Positions 8,459-16,777 of a stretch of DNA of 64,000 bases are shown here, piece after piece. Position 1 is the first letter of the stretch; every line of letters begins with the position of its first letter. The notes under the pieces are model-generated. The model was given only the letters and a program-made list of their open reading frames with translations, searched no databases and was not told the origin of the DNA. A program made the translations under genes and the position numbers. Source of the stretch: an uncultured Flavobacteriaceae bacterium (GTDB lineage: Bacteria; Bacteroidota; Bacteroidia; Flavobacteriales; Flavobacteriaceae); assembly GCA_947494205.1 (NCBI GenBank), contig CANLUH010000004.1:62001-126000 (forward strand), given 5' to 3'.

Positions 8459-8891
8459 AAAGATTAAGAACATACTTTTTGAGGAATTTGGCGACAAATT
8501 AAAAGAATATGACGATGGAACACATATAACTATTGGCGACTCTGGAGTTTGGGTTACTTTAGATAAACGTGAACTCACCCTTGGATATGGGTTTATTCAT
8601 AATCACTTCGATTATGAATATGACGATTTAAATATAGCTATAGACACTTTTGTTAATTTACTAACCAATAGAAAACGAATAACTCATTATTTTAAAGGTA
8701 ATTTTAAATACAAAAATAAAATTGAGTTTGAATTAGACACTTCCAAATATAAAGAATTTGGAAGTGCTAGCACATGGGCATTACCATTCTGGAAGCAAAC
8801 AAAAGAAACTGTAAGTTTCGATAATGCCTTGATTATGCATTCTGTAATAGAAAATAATATTGAAGAATTAAGAGCTATATTAAATGAATGA
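8427..8891 (+). CDS. Hypothetical protein overlapping the preceding gene
   Basis: 154 residues, acidic, no signal or membrane segment. The first half has strand-like alternation (HITIGDSGVWVTLDKRELTLGYGF), the second half contains NRKRITHYFKGNFKYKNKIEFEL and ends in a helix. The general look resembles small immunity or DUF domains found beside effector genes, but no family could be named. Two starts are possible, 8427 and 8433 (MKKHEVLF); both overlap the upstream gene (32 or 26 bases), which points to coupled translation. Confidence 0.55.
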   Translation: MSMKKHEVLFKKIKNILFEEFGDKLKEYDDGTHITIGDSGVWVTLDKRELTLGYGFIHNHFDYEYDDLNIAIDTFVNLLTNRKRITHYFKGNFKYKNKIEFELDTSKYKEFGSASTWALPFWKQTKETVSFDNALIMHSVIENNIEELRAILNE

Positions 8892-8902
8892 TAAATTAAT
8901 TT

Positions 8903-9529
8903 TTACTCCAAAAACGCCATAAAATCTTCTCTAGAAATATCCTTAGCCCCCAAACTTGCCAAATGATTTGTATATACCTGACAATCTATTAGCTTATAAC
9001 TAGTATGCTGTATAAAGGTTATAAATGCGGTTTTACTCGCATTACTTTCTTTAGCAAACATACTTTCGCCGCAAAATATACCGTTACCTAAATCGATGCC
9101 ATAAAGCCCTCCAACTAGTTGTTTTCCTTTCCAAACCTCAATAGATTTTGCATAACCTAATTCGTGTAGTTTGGTATAAGCTTTAATCATATTTTTAGTA
9201 ATCCAAGTGCCCGATTGCCCTTCGCGTTTGGCTAGCGCACACTCTTTAATTACTGAAGCAAAATCTTTATTTACTGTCACTTCGTAATCGCAATTTCTCA
9301 TAAATTGCCTCATACTTTTCGACACTTTTAATTCTGAAGGAAATAACACAAACCGTGGGTCTGGAGCCCACCATAAAATTACTTCATCTTCATCGAACCA
9401 AGGAAATATGCCACTTTTATAAGCTAATAACAAACGTTCTGGAGATAAATCGCCGCCAACAGCTAAAAGGCCTTCTTCATCAGCTTCGGAAAGCTCTGGA
9501 AATATAATATTATGATCTAAAAGACGCAT
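8903..9529 (-). CDS. aat: Leucyl/phenylalanyl-tRNA--protein transferase
   Basis: Adds Leu or Phe from charged tRNA to proteins with N-terminal Arg or Lys, marking them for ClpS/ClpAP in the N-degron pathway. At 208 residues it is full length and shows the family signatures [20 protein letters not shown] (about 25-44), [12 protein letters not shown] (about 53-64) and [12 protein letters not shown] (about 148-159). It begins 9 bases after the end of the transporter gene upstream on the same strand, so the two may share a transcript. Confidence 0.96.
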   Translation of the reverse strand: MRLLDHNIIFPELSEADEEGLLAVGGDLSPERLLLAYKSGIFPWFDEDEVILWWAPDPRFVLFPSELKVSKSMRQFMRNCDYEVTVNKDFASVIKECALAKREGQSGTWITKNMIKAYTKLHELGYAKSIEVWKGKQLVGGLYGIDLGNGIFCGESMFAKESNASKTAFITFIQHTSYKLIDCQVYTNHLASLGAKDISREDFMAFLE

Positions 9530-9537
9530 ATTTCAGT

Positions 9538-10914
9538 TTAAAATAATAAAAGCCCTAGTATGTAAACTGCTATTCCAACACACATTAAAATAAGTGTATA
9601 AGGCAGAATTTCTTTAGCTTTTAGTTTTGTTATTCCTAATAATGGTAATGCCCAAAACGGTTGTAACATATTTGTTATTTGGTCCCCGTAAGCCAATGCC
9701 ATAATTGCCTTAGGTAAAGGTACACCTAATTTTAAAGCAGATTCTACAACTATTGGGCCTTGTATTGCCCATTGCCCGCCACCACTTGGCACAAATACAT
9801 TTACAATACCTGCGCTAATAAATGTAAAAATAGGTAGTGTTGTTTCGGTAGCTACTGAAACGAAAAAATCTGAAATAGCAACAACCATTCCTGTGCTTTT
9901 CATGATCCCCATAATACCAAAATAGAGTGGAAATTGGATTAAAATACCCGATGTTCCCTTTATAGCTTCTTCTACTGCTTTTAAAAAATTATTAAAGTTT
10001 TTATGTAGTACAACTGCTAATCCTAGCATAAAAAAATTAAGCATATTTGGCGTTATAGCCAATTTAGATAAAGCCCCCCAATACTGATAGAAAAAAGCCG
10101 TTAACAAAACCACACCAAAACCAATTCCAAATATTTTAGAATAATCTAGTTTTTCTGCTCCTTCTATCGTCTCCGTATTCTTATCATCAAAATTGTAGGT
10201 TTCTAAATGTATTGTTGTTGGTTTTGTAGCTTTTGCGATTCTAGTTAATACAAAAGGAATAATAATTAATAAAATACCAAATAATACTAAATTCCACCAA
10301 CTAAAAATAGTAGTATTAAAGGTGATACTTTCTGGGATTTGATTCATAATACTTGCAGAGGAAATATCTCCCATAAACTCTCGTATATGATTGTCTTCGG
10401 CCACTTTTATCGGTGCAGAACCACTAATACCACCGTGCCAAACCATTAAGCCAACATAGCCCGAAGCACCTACTAATGGATAATTTAAAGGGATGTTATT
10501 TTGCTGCGCATATTCGCCTACTTTTCGCGCTAAAATGGCTCCAAAAATAAGCCCTAAACCCCAATTAAAAAAGGCTGCAATCATAGTGGTTACACTTACC
10601 AATATAACTGCTGTTGTTGTGTTCGTTACGTTTTTAGATAAATTAGTAATTAATTTATTTACTGGTTTACTTAAAACCAAGACGTGCCCCAACACCAAAA
10701 TAAGCATCATTTGGTATGCAAAGACCAACAGACCTTTACTCCAAATACCATTTTCCCAAAAACTTAAAATAGATAGAAAGTGATTCTCATCTTTAGGGGC
10801 CTCTGTAAAAAAGAACGCTAATGCAATAGTTATTAGTGTTAGTAAAACAGCAATAGTAAATGGTGAGGGCAGATATTTTTTAAAAATAGTCTCTACAGCT
10901 TTGGTAATATTCAT
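9538..10914 (-). CDS. AtoE-type short-chain fatty acid transporter
   Basis: Inner-membrane protein of about 458 residues with roughly eleven hydrophobic helices. It matches the AtoE/TIGR00366 family, whose members are linked to uptake of short-chain fatty acids such as acetoacetate and butyrate. Recognised segments are YLPSPFTIAVLLTLITIAL at the start, LMVWHGGISGSAPIKVAE in the middle, and VPSGGGQWAIQGPIVVESA near the C-terminus. The start is placed at MNITKAVETIF (10914), not six codons upstream at MHYFSS, since the family begins with this amphipathic helix. No acetoacetate catabolism genes lie nearby, so substrate is unproven. Confidence 0.85.
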   Translation of the reverse strand: MNITKAVETIFKKYLPSPFTIAVLLTLITIALAFFFTEAPKDENHFLSILSFWENGIWSKGLLVFAYQMMLILVLGHVLVLSKPVNKLITNLSKNVTNTTTAVILVSVTTMIAAFFNWGLGLIFGAILARKVGEYAQQNNIPLNYPLVGASGYVGLMVWHGGISGSAPIKVAEDNHIREFMGDISSASIMNQIPESITFNTTIFSWWNLVLFGILLIIIPFVLTRIAKATKPTTIHLETYNFDDKNTETIEGAEKLDYSKIFGIGFGVVLLTAFFYQYWGALSKLAITPNMLNFFMLGLAVVLHKNFNNFLKAVEEAIKGTSGILIQFPLYFGIMGIMKSTGMVVAISDFFVSVATETTLPIFTFISAGIVNVFVPSGGGQWAIQGPIVVESALKLGVPLPKAIMALAYGDQITNMLQPFWALPLLGITKLKAKEILPYTLILMCVGIAVYILGLLLF

Positions 10915-10947
10915 AGATGAAAAATAATGCAATTATTTAAAACAAAA

Positions 10948-10979
10948 AAACGACAATGCTCAAAAGAACATTGTCGTTT
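10948..10979 (-). terminator. Intrinsic terminator of the DUF3127 gene
   Basis: AAACGACAATG and CATTGTCGTTT form a perfect 11-bp stem with a 10-nt loop; on the minus strand it is followed by a run of seven T. It lies 25 bases past the DUF3127 stop, so it ends that transcript before the transporter gene. Confidence 0.85.
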
Positions 10980-11003
10980 AATATATGTATTAGGTAAAAC
11001 CGC

Positions 11004-11378
11004 TTAGAATGGTAAATCGTCGTGATCTTCTTCTTTTAAATCTGTAGCTGGTTCAAAAGCTTGTGCTGGTGGTACTTCTGGCATTCCTGCTGGTGCAGAT
11101 GCTTGTGCACCTTCTATTCTCCATCCTTGAATAGAGTTAAAGTATTTTGTTTCACCTTGTGGGTTAACCCACTCTCTACCTCTTAAATTGATGCTTACTT
11201 TTACATCTTGTCCAACTTGGTAGTTGTTTAATAAGTCACACTTGTCTTGAACAAATTCTACTAAAATATGTTGAGGATATTGCTCGTCTGTAGTGACTAC
11301 TAATTCTCTTTTTCTAAATCCGTTACTTCCAAAAGTTTGTTCTTGTCCTACTAACTTTACTTTTCCTTGTACTTCCAT
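11004..11378 (-). CDS. DUF3127 protein with SSB-like C-terminal tail
   Basis: 124 residues. The core (about 1-90) is a predicted OB-fold-like DUF3127 domain: EVQGKVKLVGQEQTFGSNGFRKRELVVTT, then VEFVQDKCDLL and VSINLRGREWVNPQG. The C-terminus is a short Pro/Ala linker ending in EEDHDDLPF. That acidic tip with terminal DLPF matches the tail of single-stranded DNA-binding protein, and the true SSB in this window (39626-40063) ends DNDDLPF. In SSB this tip docks repair and replication proteins. A role in DNA metabolism is therefore a reasonable inference. It lies 42 bases after the flavin reductase gene on the same strand and has its own terminator. Confidence 0.85.
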   Translation of the reverse strand: MEVQGKVKLVGQEQTFGSNGFRKRELVVTTDEQYPQHILVEFVQDKCDLLNNYQVGQDVKVSINLRGREWVNPQGETKYFNSIQGWRIEGAQASAPAGMPEVPPAQAFEPATDLKEEDHDDLPF

Positions 11379-11420
11379 TACTCTATATAATTGTTTAAAT
11401 ATTCGTCTTGTTTATAATAA

Positions 11421-12269
11421 CTACGATAATAATACATTCCAAGCATCTTCTAAGTTTCCAAAACTTAATAAATCGTGTGCTTTTGTATGTTTTTCTTCTG
11501 TAGTTAACTGTTCTAAATTATGTGTTTTTGTATACGCTTCATTTTTACTTGGCAATGTTTCTACATTAGCCAAAACGCCTAAATCATTTCCTGTTAAAAT
11601 AGTACTATTTCTAATAGCTTCTGGCAAAGCATCTACTCCAATTCCTAATGTTGATAATGGTTTTGGTATTTCGAAAAAACCAGATTTTGCTCTACTATAA
11701 TAACTTCCTCCTGCTCTAGACACTAAGTCTAATTTTACTTGATCTATGCTTCCTTTATCGTCTAAAACAGCATCATCTATATGTAATTTAACGACTTCGC
11801 AAATCACTAAATTACCTGCACCTCCTTCTGTACCTAATGCAACTATTTCGTTGACTTTACATTCTAATTGCACAGGTGATTCTGCTACACGAAATGGTTT
11901 TACCACATCACTTTTTAACATGGTTAGCCCAGCTTTTTCAAATTCGTTTACACCGTCTCCATATTCTGTACTACTTAAAGACATTTGCTGTACAATATCG
12001 TAGTTAACCACATTAATAACCACTTCTTTTGTTGCTTGCGCATTTTCTAAAGTGTGTTTAATTGTATTATTTCTTACACGACGTGCTGGTGAAAAAATTA
12101 ATATTGGTGGGTTTGCACTAAACACATTAAAGAAACTAAAAGGAGATAAATTAGGATTTCCATCCGTATCTATTGTACTTGCAAAAGCTATTGGCCTTGG
12201 CGCAACAGCACTAAGCAAATAACTATGCAACTTTGCAGTTTTCAGGTCTTTAGGTGTAAATGTAGCCAT
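11421..12269 (-). CDS. Flavin reductase family protein
   Basis: 282 residues. The N-terminal two thirds form a flavin-reductase-like FMN-binding split barrel: LHSYLLSAVAPRPIAFAST, NLSPFSFFNVFSANPPILIFSP and ARRVRNNTIKHTLEN are characteristic, binding FMN and NAD(P)H. The last 60 or so residues are a helical extension. The family includes reductases that supply FMNH2 to oxygenases, but several Bacteroidota members have no known partner, and none is visible here. Full length; start at the ATG followed by ATFTPKDL. Confidence 0.85.
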   Translation of the reverse strand: MATFTPKDLKTAKLHSYLLSAVAPRPIAFASTIDTDGNPNLSPFSFFNVFSANPPILIFSPARRVRNNTIKHTLENAQATKEVVINVVNYDIVQQMSLSSTEYGDGVNEFEKAGLTMLKSDVVKPFRVAESPVQLECKVNEIVALGTEGGAGNLVICEVVKLHIDDAVLDDKGSIDQVKLDLVSRAGGSYYSRAKSGFFEIPKPLSTLGIGVDALPEAIRNSTILTGNDLGVLANVETLPSKNEAYTKTHNLEQLTTEEKHTKAHDLLSFGNLEDAWNVLLS

Positions 12270-12392
12270 TAATTAATTATAATTTTGGCAAATGTACCTA
12301 TTTTGATAATCAACTAAAAATGATTTGTCACTATGCGCACACAATATTATTAACAGATTTGCATTATATTAACATCTTAAAATATATACTGA

Positions 12393-13571
12393 ATGTTTTT
12401 TGCTAAACATAGACAACTTATTCGTTGGATTATTATCGCAGCCTCTTTTGCTATTGTCTCTCTTATTTTATGGAATACTTATGTGTTTTTTCAAAAATTT
12501 AAGGAAGAGGAACGTAATAAGATAAAGATTTGGAGTGTCGCTCAAGAAAAAGTAAATTCTTTAGATGACAATGATGATTTAGACCTCATACTTGCTGTAC
12601 TGAATAGTAATAAAACAGCTCCTGTTATTGCCTTAAATTTAGACGGTAGCGTTAGTAGCTATGTTAATATAGATTCTCATGGTATTAATGACTCTATATA
12701 TATTGAAAAAAATAAAAGTAAATTAATTAAACAGTTTGAGTCTGAAAACCCTCCTATTAAAATATCTTACATTCATCCAAAAACAAAAAAACGGGTCATT
12801 GCTGGATACTTGTATTATGGCAACTCATCGATAATTAACAAATTAAAATACTATCCGTTAGCTCTACTATTAATTATTGTCTTATTTGGCGCCGTGGTTT
12901 ACTTCTTTTATAGAAGTAATAAAAATGCAGTGCAAAATAAATTATGGACAGGCATGGCCAAGGAAACTGCACATCAAATTGGTACGCCTCTATCGTCTTT
13001 AATTGGTTGGACAGAAATATTAAAGACTGAAAATGTTGATCCAGATTATATTTTGGAAATTGAAAAAGATATTGATCGCTTAAAAACTATCACCGATCGT
13101 TTTAGTAAAATTGGTTCTGTTCCTGTACTTAAAAAAGCAGATATTGTTGAAGAAACTAGAGCATCTTTCAACTATTTAAAAACACGATCTTCTAAGCTCA
13201 TTAATTTTAGTTTAAAACTTCCTGAAGGCCCAGTATATGTCGACTTAAGTACACAATTATATAGTTGGACTATAGAAAACCTTGTGAAAAATGCTATCGA
13301 TGCCATGAAAGGCAAAGGTGATTTATCTATAGAAATGATAGCTTTAGACAAGTATGTTAGTATTAAATTTACAGATACAGGAAAAGGCATTGCTAAAAGT
13401 CAATTTAATACCATTTTCGAACCTGGTTATACTAGTAAAAAAAGAGGTTGGGGACTCGGTTTATCTCTTGCTAAACGTATTATTGAAGAGTTTCACGATG
13501 GTAAAATAAAAGTATTACAATCTGAAATTGGGAAAGGAACAACATTTCAAATTGCATTAAAAAAATTATAA
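12393..13571 (+). CDS. Membrane sensor histidine kinase
   Basis: 392 residues. Two membrane helices, near 12-32 and 153-172, enclose an extracytoplasmic sensor of about 120 residues without a known motif. The cytoplasmic part has the H-box MAKETAHQIGTPLSSLIGW with phospho-acceptor His194, the N-box ENLVKNAIDAM (295-305), the DTGKGI box near 328 and GLGLSLAKR near 354-362. The HQIGTPLS form of the H-box is common in Bacteroidota kinases. No response regulator lies beside it, so it is an orphan here. The next gene starts three bases after the stop. Confidence 0.9.
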   Translation: MFFAKHRQLIRWIIIAASFAIVSLILWNTYVFFQKFKEEERNKIKIWSVAQEKVNSLDDNDDLDLILAVLNSNKTAPVIALNLDGSVSSYVNIDSHGINDSIYIEKNKSKLIKQFESENPPIKISYIHPKTKKRVIAGYLYYGNSSIINKLKYYPLALLLIIVLFGAVVYFFYRSNKNAVQNKLWTGMAKETAHQIGTPLSSLIGWTEILKTENVDPDYILEIEKDIDRLKTITDRFSKIGSVPVLKKADIVEETRASFNYLKTRSSKLINFSLKLPEGPVYVDLSTQLYSWTIENLVKNAIDAMKGKGDLSIEMIALDKYVSIKFTDTGKGIAKSQFNTIFEPGYTSKKRGWGLGLSLAKRIIEEFHDGKIKVLQSEIGKGTTFQIALKKL

Positions 13572-13574
13572 AAA

Positions 13575-13931
13575 ATGGCTTCTAAAAAATATATTACAGT
13601 TAAGGGAGTCTCTCTAAACAATAACTGTCCTGAGTGTTTTAGTAAAGAAGGATTGCAATTAACATTTAAACAGCAATTTATAGAAACTTCTTTTTATAAA
13701 TCGGTAACCGATAATCTTCGTACAGAAATGCATTGTAGTGTTTGCGACACGCCTATTTATCCAGAACGCTGGACAGACGATATTGAACGTATTTACGACT
13801 ATCAATTTAAGGCCTTTACACCTAAAAAGAAGTCTAAGAAATATAAAAAACTATTTTGGATACTACTTTCGGTAATACTAATTAGCATAGCTACGGTTAT
13901 AGCTCTTTTAATTACGAAAGTTAGTTTATAA
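13575..13931 (+). CDS. Small zinc-ribbon-like membrane protein next to kinase
   Basis: 118 residues. An N-terminal part has two cysteine pairs, CPEC near 19-22 and CSVC near 55-58, spaced as in a zinc ribbon, and the C-terminus is one hydrophobic helix (about 96-115) preceded by a lysine-rich stretch, giving a tail-anchored cytoplasmic domain. It starts 3 bases after the histidine kinase stop and is surely cotranscribed, so it may modulate the kinase; that is inference. Its 3' end overlaps the convergent HIT gene by 6 bases. Confidence 0.75.
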   Translation: MASKKYITVKGVSLNNNCPECFSKEGLQLTFKQQFIETSFYKSVTDNLRTEMHCSVCDTPIYPERWTDDIERIYDYQFKAFTPKKKSKKYKKLFWILLSVILISIATVIALLITKVSL

Positions 13932-14315
13932 GGCTTTGTTTATAGCTTGAGCAGTAGCATTAAACTCTTCTTCTGTTAAGGCTACTTTGCTTATAAAACG
14001 TGCATCATCCATAGAATTTAAAGGAATTAAATGCACATGTACATGAGGCACTTCTAAACCTATAACAGACATACCAACACGTTTACATGGTATTGCTTTC
14101 TCTAAGGCTATTGCTACCTTACGTGAAAATTGCATTAACGCATTATATGTTGTTTCATCTAAATCGAATAGTTTGTTAACCTCCTTTTTAGGAATACATA
14201 GTGTATGCCCTTTAGCATTAGGATTTACATCTAAAAAAGCTAAAAAATCTTCAGTCTCTGCAACCTTATAACAAGGTATGTCTCCATTAACTATTTTTGT
14301 AAATATTGATGCCAT
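13926..14315 (-). CDS. HIT family nucleotide-binding protein
   Basis: 129 residues. The histidine triad HVHVHLIPL lies near 93-101, and the N-terminal IFTKIVNGDIPCYKVAE is the usual start of Hint-type HIT proteins, which hydrolyse nucleoside phosphoramidates or related nucleotides through the middle histidine. Full length. It is downstream of greA on the same strand, but greA has its own terminator in the gap, so a separate promoter is likely. Confidence 0.93.
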   Translation of the reverse strand: MASIFTKIVNGDIPCYKVAETEDFLAFLDVNPNAKGHTLCIPKKEVNKLFDLDETTYNALMQFSRKVAIALEKAIPCKRVGMSVIGLEVPHVHVHLIPLNSMDDARFISKVALTEEEFNATAQAINKAL

Positions 14316-14350
14316 TATTTTAAATTATTAGATTTAAAATTAAAGATAAA

Positions 14351-14388
14351 AAAAGATTCCTGCTTTATTGCTAAAACAGGAATCTTTT
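14351..14388 (-). terminator. Intrinsic terminator of greA
   Basis: AAAAGATTCCTG and CAGGAATCTTTT pair as a 12-bp stem with a 14-nt loop, followed on the minus strand by a T run. It lies 40 bases after the greA stop. Confidence 0.85.
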
Positions 14389-14427
14389 ATAATCTATACT
14401 GTAAGTTTTATTTAATTAATAATAAAA

Positions 14428-14901
14428 CTATCTTGAAATTTCTATAATATCAAATTTCATAATACCACTTGGCACTTTAATTTCTGCAACTTCTCCAACA
14501 GATTTACCTAATAGACCTTGTCCTATTGGTGAGTTTACCGAAATTTTTCCTGCAGCTAAATCAGCTTCTCCATCGGCTACTAATGTGTAGGTCATTTCCA
14601 TACCATTAGTTTGGTTTTTAATTTTAACAATAGATAATACTAAAACTTTAGACATATCTAGTTGCGATTCGTCTATAATACGAGCTCCAGCTAACTGATC
14701 TTCTAATTTAGAAATTCGCATTTCTAACATACCTTGCGCTTCTTTTGCAGCATCGTATTCTGCATTTTCACTTAAATCACCTTTATCTCTAGCTTCTGCA
14801 ATGGCTTTAGACGCTTTTACACGCTCTATATCTTTCAGTTGTCTTAGTTCCTCTCTCAGTTTTTTTAAACCTTCAGGTGTATAGTATGATACTTTACTCA
14901 T
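14428..14901 (-). CDS. greA: Transcription elongation factor GreA
   Basis: Cytoplasmic factor that rescues backtracked RNA polymerase by stimulating cleavage of the nascent RNA. The 157 residues show the N-terminal coiled coil with the signature DIERVKASKAIAEARDKGDLSENAEYDAAKE, containing the acidic tip D-ENAEY that reaches the polymerase active site, and the C-terminal FKBP-like domain with SPIGQGLLGKSVGEVAEI. Full length and well conserved. The leader contains a hairpin followed by a T run (see 14951-14977). Confidence 0.96.
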   Translation of the reverse strand: MSKVSYYTPEGLKKLREELRQLKDIERVKASKAIAEARDKGDLSENAEYDAAKEAQGMLEMRISKLEDQLAGARIIDESQLDMSKVLVLSIVKIKNQTNGMEMTYTLVADGEADLAAGKISVNSPIGQGLLGKSVGEVAEIKVPSGIMKFDIIEISR

Positions 14902-14950
14902 AATTTTTTCGTTTTACTTAAACTTGCACTTTATCTGTAACAGGTATAAA

Positions 14951-14991
14951 CACAAAAAATCTCGTTTTCACGAGATTGTACTGCAAATATA
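14951..14991 (-). promoter_or_regulatory. greA promoter and leader hairpin
   Basis: On the minus strand a TATATTTG box (14991-14984) matches TAnnTTTG. Just downstream, AATCTCG and CGAGATT (14958-14964 and 14971-14977) form a 7-bp stem at the very beginning of the predicted transcript, followed on the minus strand by six T. This looks like a short intrinsic terminator or a 5' protective hairpin upstream of greA. Confidence 0.45.
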
Positions 14992-15053
14992 CAAAATATT
15001 TAGTTCAGTATTCATTTTGTTGTAAATTGCAAGCTTAAAAAAATGTTAGAAAA

Positions 15054-15506
15054 ATGAAAAACACCTATTTAATATTTGCTCTACTATTTACTATATTATT
15101 TTCTTGTAAAAAAGATGATGATTCTATAGTTAGAAATCAAAATATTCCTAATGCTGCTTTCGATACTGGTAATTTAATTAATACAAGTTTACCTCAATTT
15201 AATAATTTATTATTTCCTGGAAACTTTATTACTTTAAACGATAATTATGGTATTAACGGTGTTGTAGTATATTATGCTGGTGGGACTAATTATACTGCTT
15301 TCGAGTTAAGTGACCCTAATCACCAATTAAATTCTTGTTCTAGATTAACAATGGATGGTACTATTGCAGTTTGTGATTGTGACGATGGTAATACCTATGC
15401 GGTACCAGGTAATGGTTTGCCTCAAAATGGTACCACTGGACAGTTTTCTTTAGTCCCCTATCCTGTAGAAGTTAACGGCAATATTATTAGGGTTTTTAAT
15501 AATTAA
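15054..15506 (+). CDS. Rieske-like lipoprotein with degenerate ligands
   Basis: 150 residues. A lipoprotein signal ends at LFSC (Cys18), followed by KKDDD, which fits the lipoprotein export signal known from Capnocytophaga and Flavobacterium for surface display. The mature part resembles the Rieske fold: DPNHQLNSC, then MDGTIAVCDCDDGNTY, then the end G...GQFSLVPYPVEVNGNIIRV, which is the typical final strands of Rieske proteins. The cluster ligands C-x-H and C-x-x-H are not intact (for instance CDCDDG where CPCHG is expected), so it probably binds no [2Fe-2S] cluster. Function unknown. Monocistronic, with a strong terminator behind. Confidence 0.75.
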   Translation: MKNTYLIFALLFTILFSCKKDDDSIVRNQNIPNAAFDTGNLINTSLPQFNNLLFPGNFITLNDNYGINGVVVYYAGGTNYTAFELSDPNHQLNSCSRLTMDGTIAVCDCDDGNTYAVPGNGLPQNGTTGQFSLVPYPVEVNGNIIRVFNN

Positions 15507-15542
15507 AAGCCTTAAATAACATATTAAGGTTTAATAGACCTT

Positions 15543-15586
15543 AATTAGCCCAAGTGGTTCTTTTTTAAGAACTGCTTGGGCTAATT
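15543..15586 (+). terminator. Terminator after the Rieske-like gene
   Basis: The arms 15543-15562 and 15567-15586 (core TTAGCCCAAG / CTTGGGCTAA) form a 20-bp stem with two internal mismatches and a 4-nt loop, then a T-rich tail. Confidence 0.75.
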
Positions 15587-15589
15587 TAT

Positions 15590-16008
15590 TTTATAACAGT
15601 ATTTAATTTAAAATCATCTCTAATTATTGGGTCATGAAATATAATACCTGACACTGTTCTATGAATCGATTCTAAAAAAGGGTGTTATCCGAAAAACCTA
15701 TTATAAAATAGAGTAGGAAATTAAAAAACAGGGAAATATTTTGCCTTGCTACGATACATATTAAATATTATGGGCAATTTTCCAAAATAATAGAAAATGA
15801 GTATTGACTTTTTTAACAGTCAGTCAGAGTTTTGGTAGATATATTAAGAAACAAATATTAGCTAAAGCCTCCGACTTTATCGGAAGAAATAAAATAAGGC
15901 TGATAGTTTCAAAACAAGAATTGATTATGACAGGAGAAAGTTGGCAATAGTGCAAGTTTTACAACTCCTTAATATTTGTAAAGCGAAAATCATCCAAAAT
16001 ACTAAAAG
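15590..16008. other. Gene-free stretch of about 420 bases
   Basis: No convincing gene is seen. All frames carry stops; the longest readable piece is a stretch of about 50 codons ending at the TAG near 15948, without a start codon. A nested hairpin is present near 15867-15900 (TCCGA/TCGGA within AGCCT/AGGCT). The stretch just before 16009 (about 15907-15990) may be the remnant of a dispersed element or an old gene. The promoter of the next lipoprotein should lie here but no exact TAnnTTTG box close to the start was found. Confidence 0.4.
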
Positions 16009-16776
16009 ATGAAAAATTTAATTAAAGGAGCATTGTTCTTAGCCTTAATAGGAACTATGATTGTTGGTTGTGAAAAAGAAGGAGAAAATATACAACCAGC
16101 AAATAATAATTCTAATTCTTTCCGCTTAAAGTCACAAAATTATTGGGCAGTTTTTGATTCTATATATTCAAACCATGACCCCATGTTTTTTTGTCAATGT
16201 AATTGTGAGTCATTCGAAACAGGTCAAAGTGAACTTCAATATTATTTGAGTCAATATCCAGAATATGAAAATTATGATTTTGTTAATCAAACTTGTTCTG
16301 AAATGATGGAAAATTATGGGTGCGGTAAATCATTCGCAGACCAAAAAGGCTTAGCGGTATCAAGAATAGATCAATTAGTAAACAGTAGTCTAATATCACA
16401 GGAAGAAGCAAATATCTTAGTGTCTTTTATTGATGGTATTATATCTGACCCAATGAATATTGATTTCGAGAATTTCCAAAAACAATTTGATGCATTACCA
16501 AATAATTCATTGCCAATAAGCACAGCTATCACTGAAGCGGTCATATATAACTCGCAAATTGCTCACAACTATTTTATACCCTTTGAACCTCTTCCTGGTG
16601 ACGGACCAATAGAACCATTTTTGGTTAATAAATTGGTTGGGGGTATAATCGGTGGATTTACAGCCGCAATCTTATCTTCTATTTGGGACGAAGTAGATGG
16701 AACAGGAGCTTCAGGAGAAGGTTATGGTAAAGCATTTGCTCAAGGGTTTATTGGCGGTGCTTTAACATCTGCTTAA
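16009..16776 (+). CDS. Hypothetical lipoprotein with glycine-rich C-terminal hydrophobic segment
   Basis: 255 residues. Signal peptide with lipobox IVGC (Cys21) followed by the acidic EKEGE. The middle is soluble and has a cysteine cluster, CQCNCESF near 63-70, with further Cys near 97 and 106. The C-terminal 50 residues are different in style: VGGIIGGFTAAILSS, an acidic turn, then GKAFAQGFIGGALTSA. Repeated Gly-x-x-x-Gly and the GG pairs resemble the hydrophobic body of class II bacteriocins or glycine-zipper proteins that insert in membranes. No family recognised. Followed 1 base later by a 56-residue membrane ORF, suggesting a two-gene unit. Confidence 0.65.
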   Translation: MKNLIKGALFLALIGTMIVGCEKEGENIQPANNNSNSFRLKSQNYWAVFDSIYSNHDPMFFCQCNCESFETGQSELQYYLSQYPEYENYDFVNQTCSEMMENYGCGKSFADQKGLAVSRIDQLVNSSLISQEEANILVSFIDGIISDPMNIDFENFQKQFDALPNNSLPISTAITEAVIYNSQIAHNYFIPFEPLPGDGPIEPFLVNKLVGGIIGGFTAAILSSIWDEVDGTGASGEGYGKAFAQGFIGGALTSA

Positions 16777-16777
16777 A

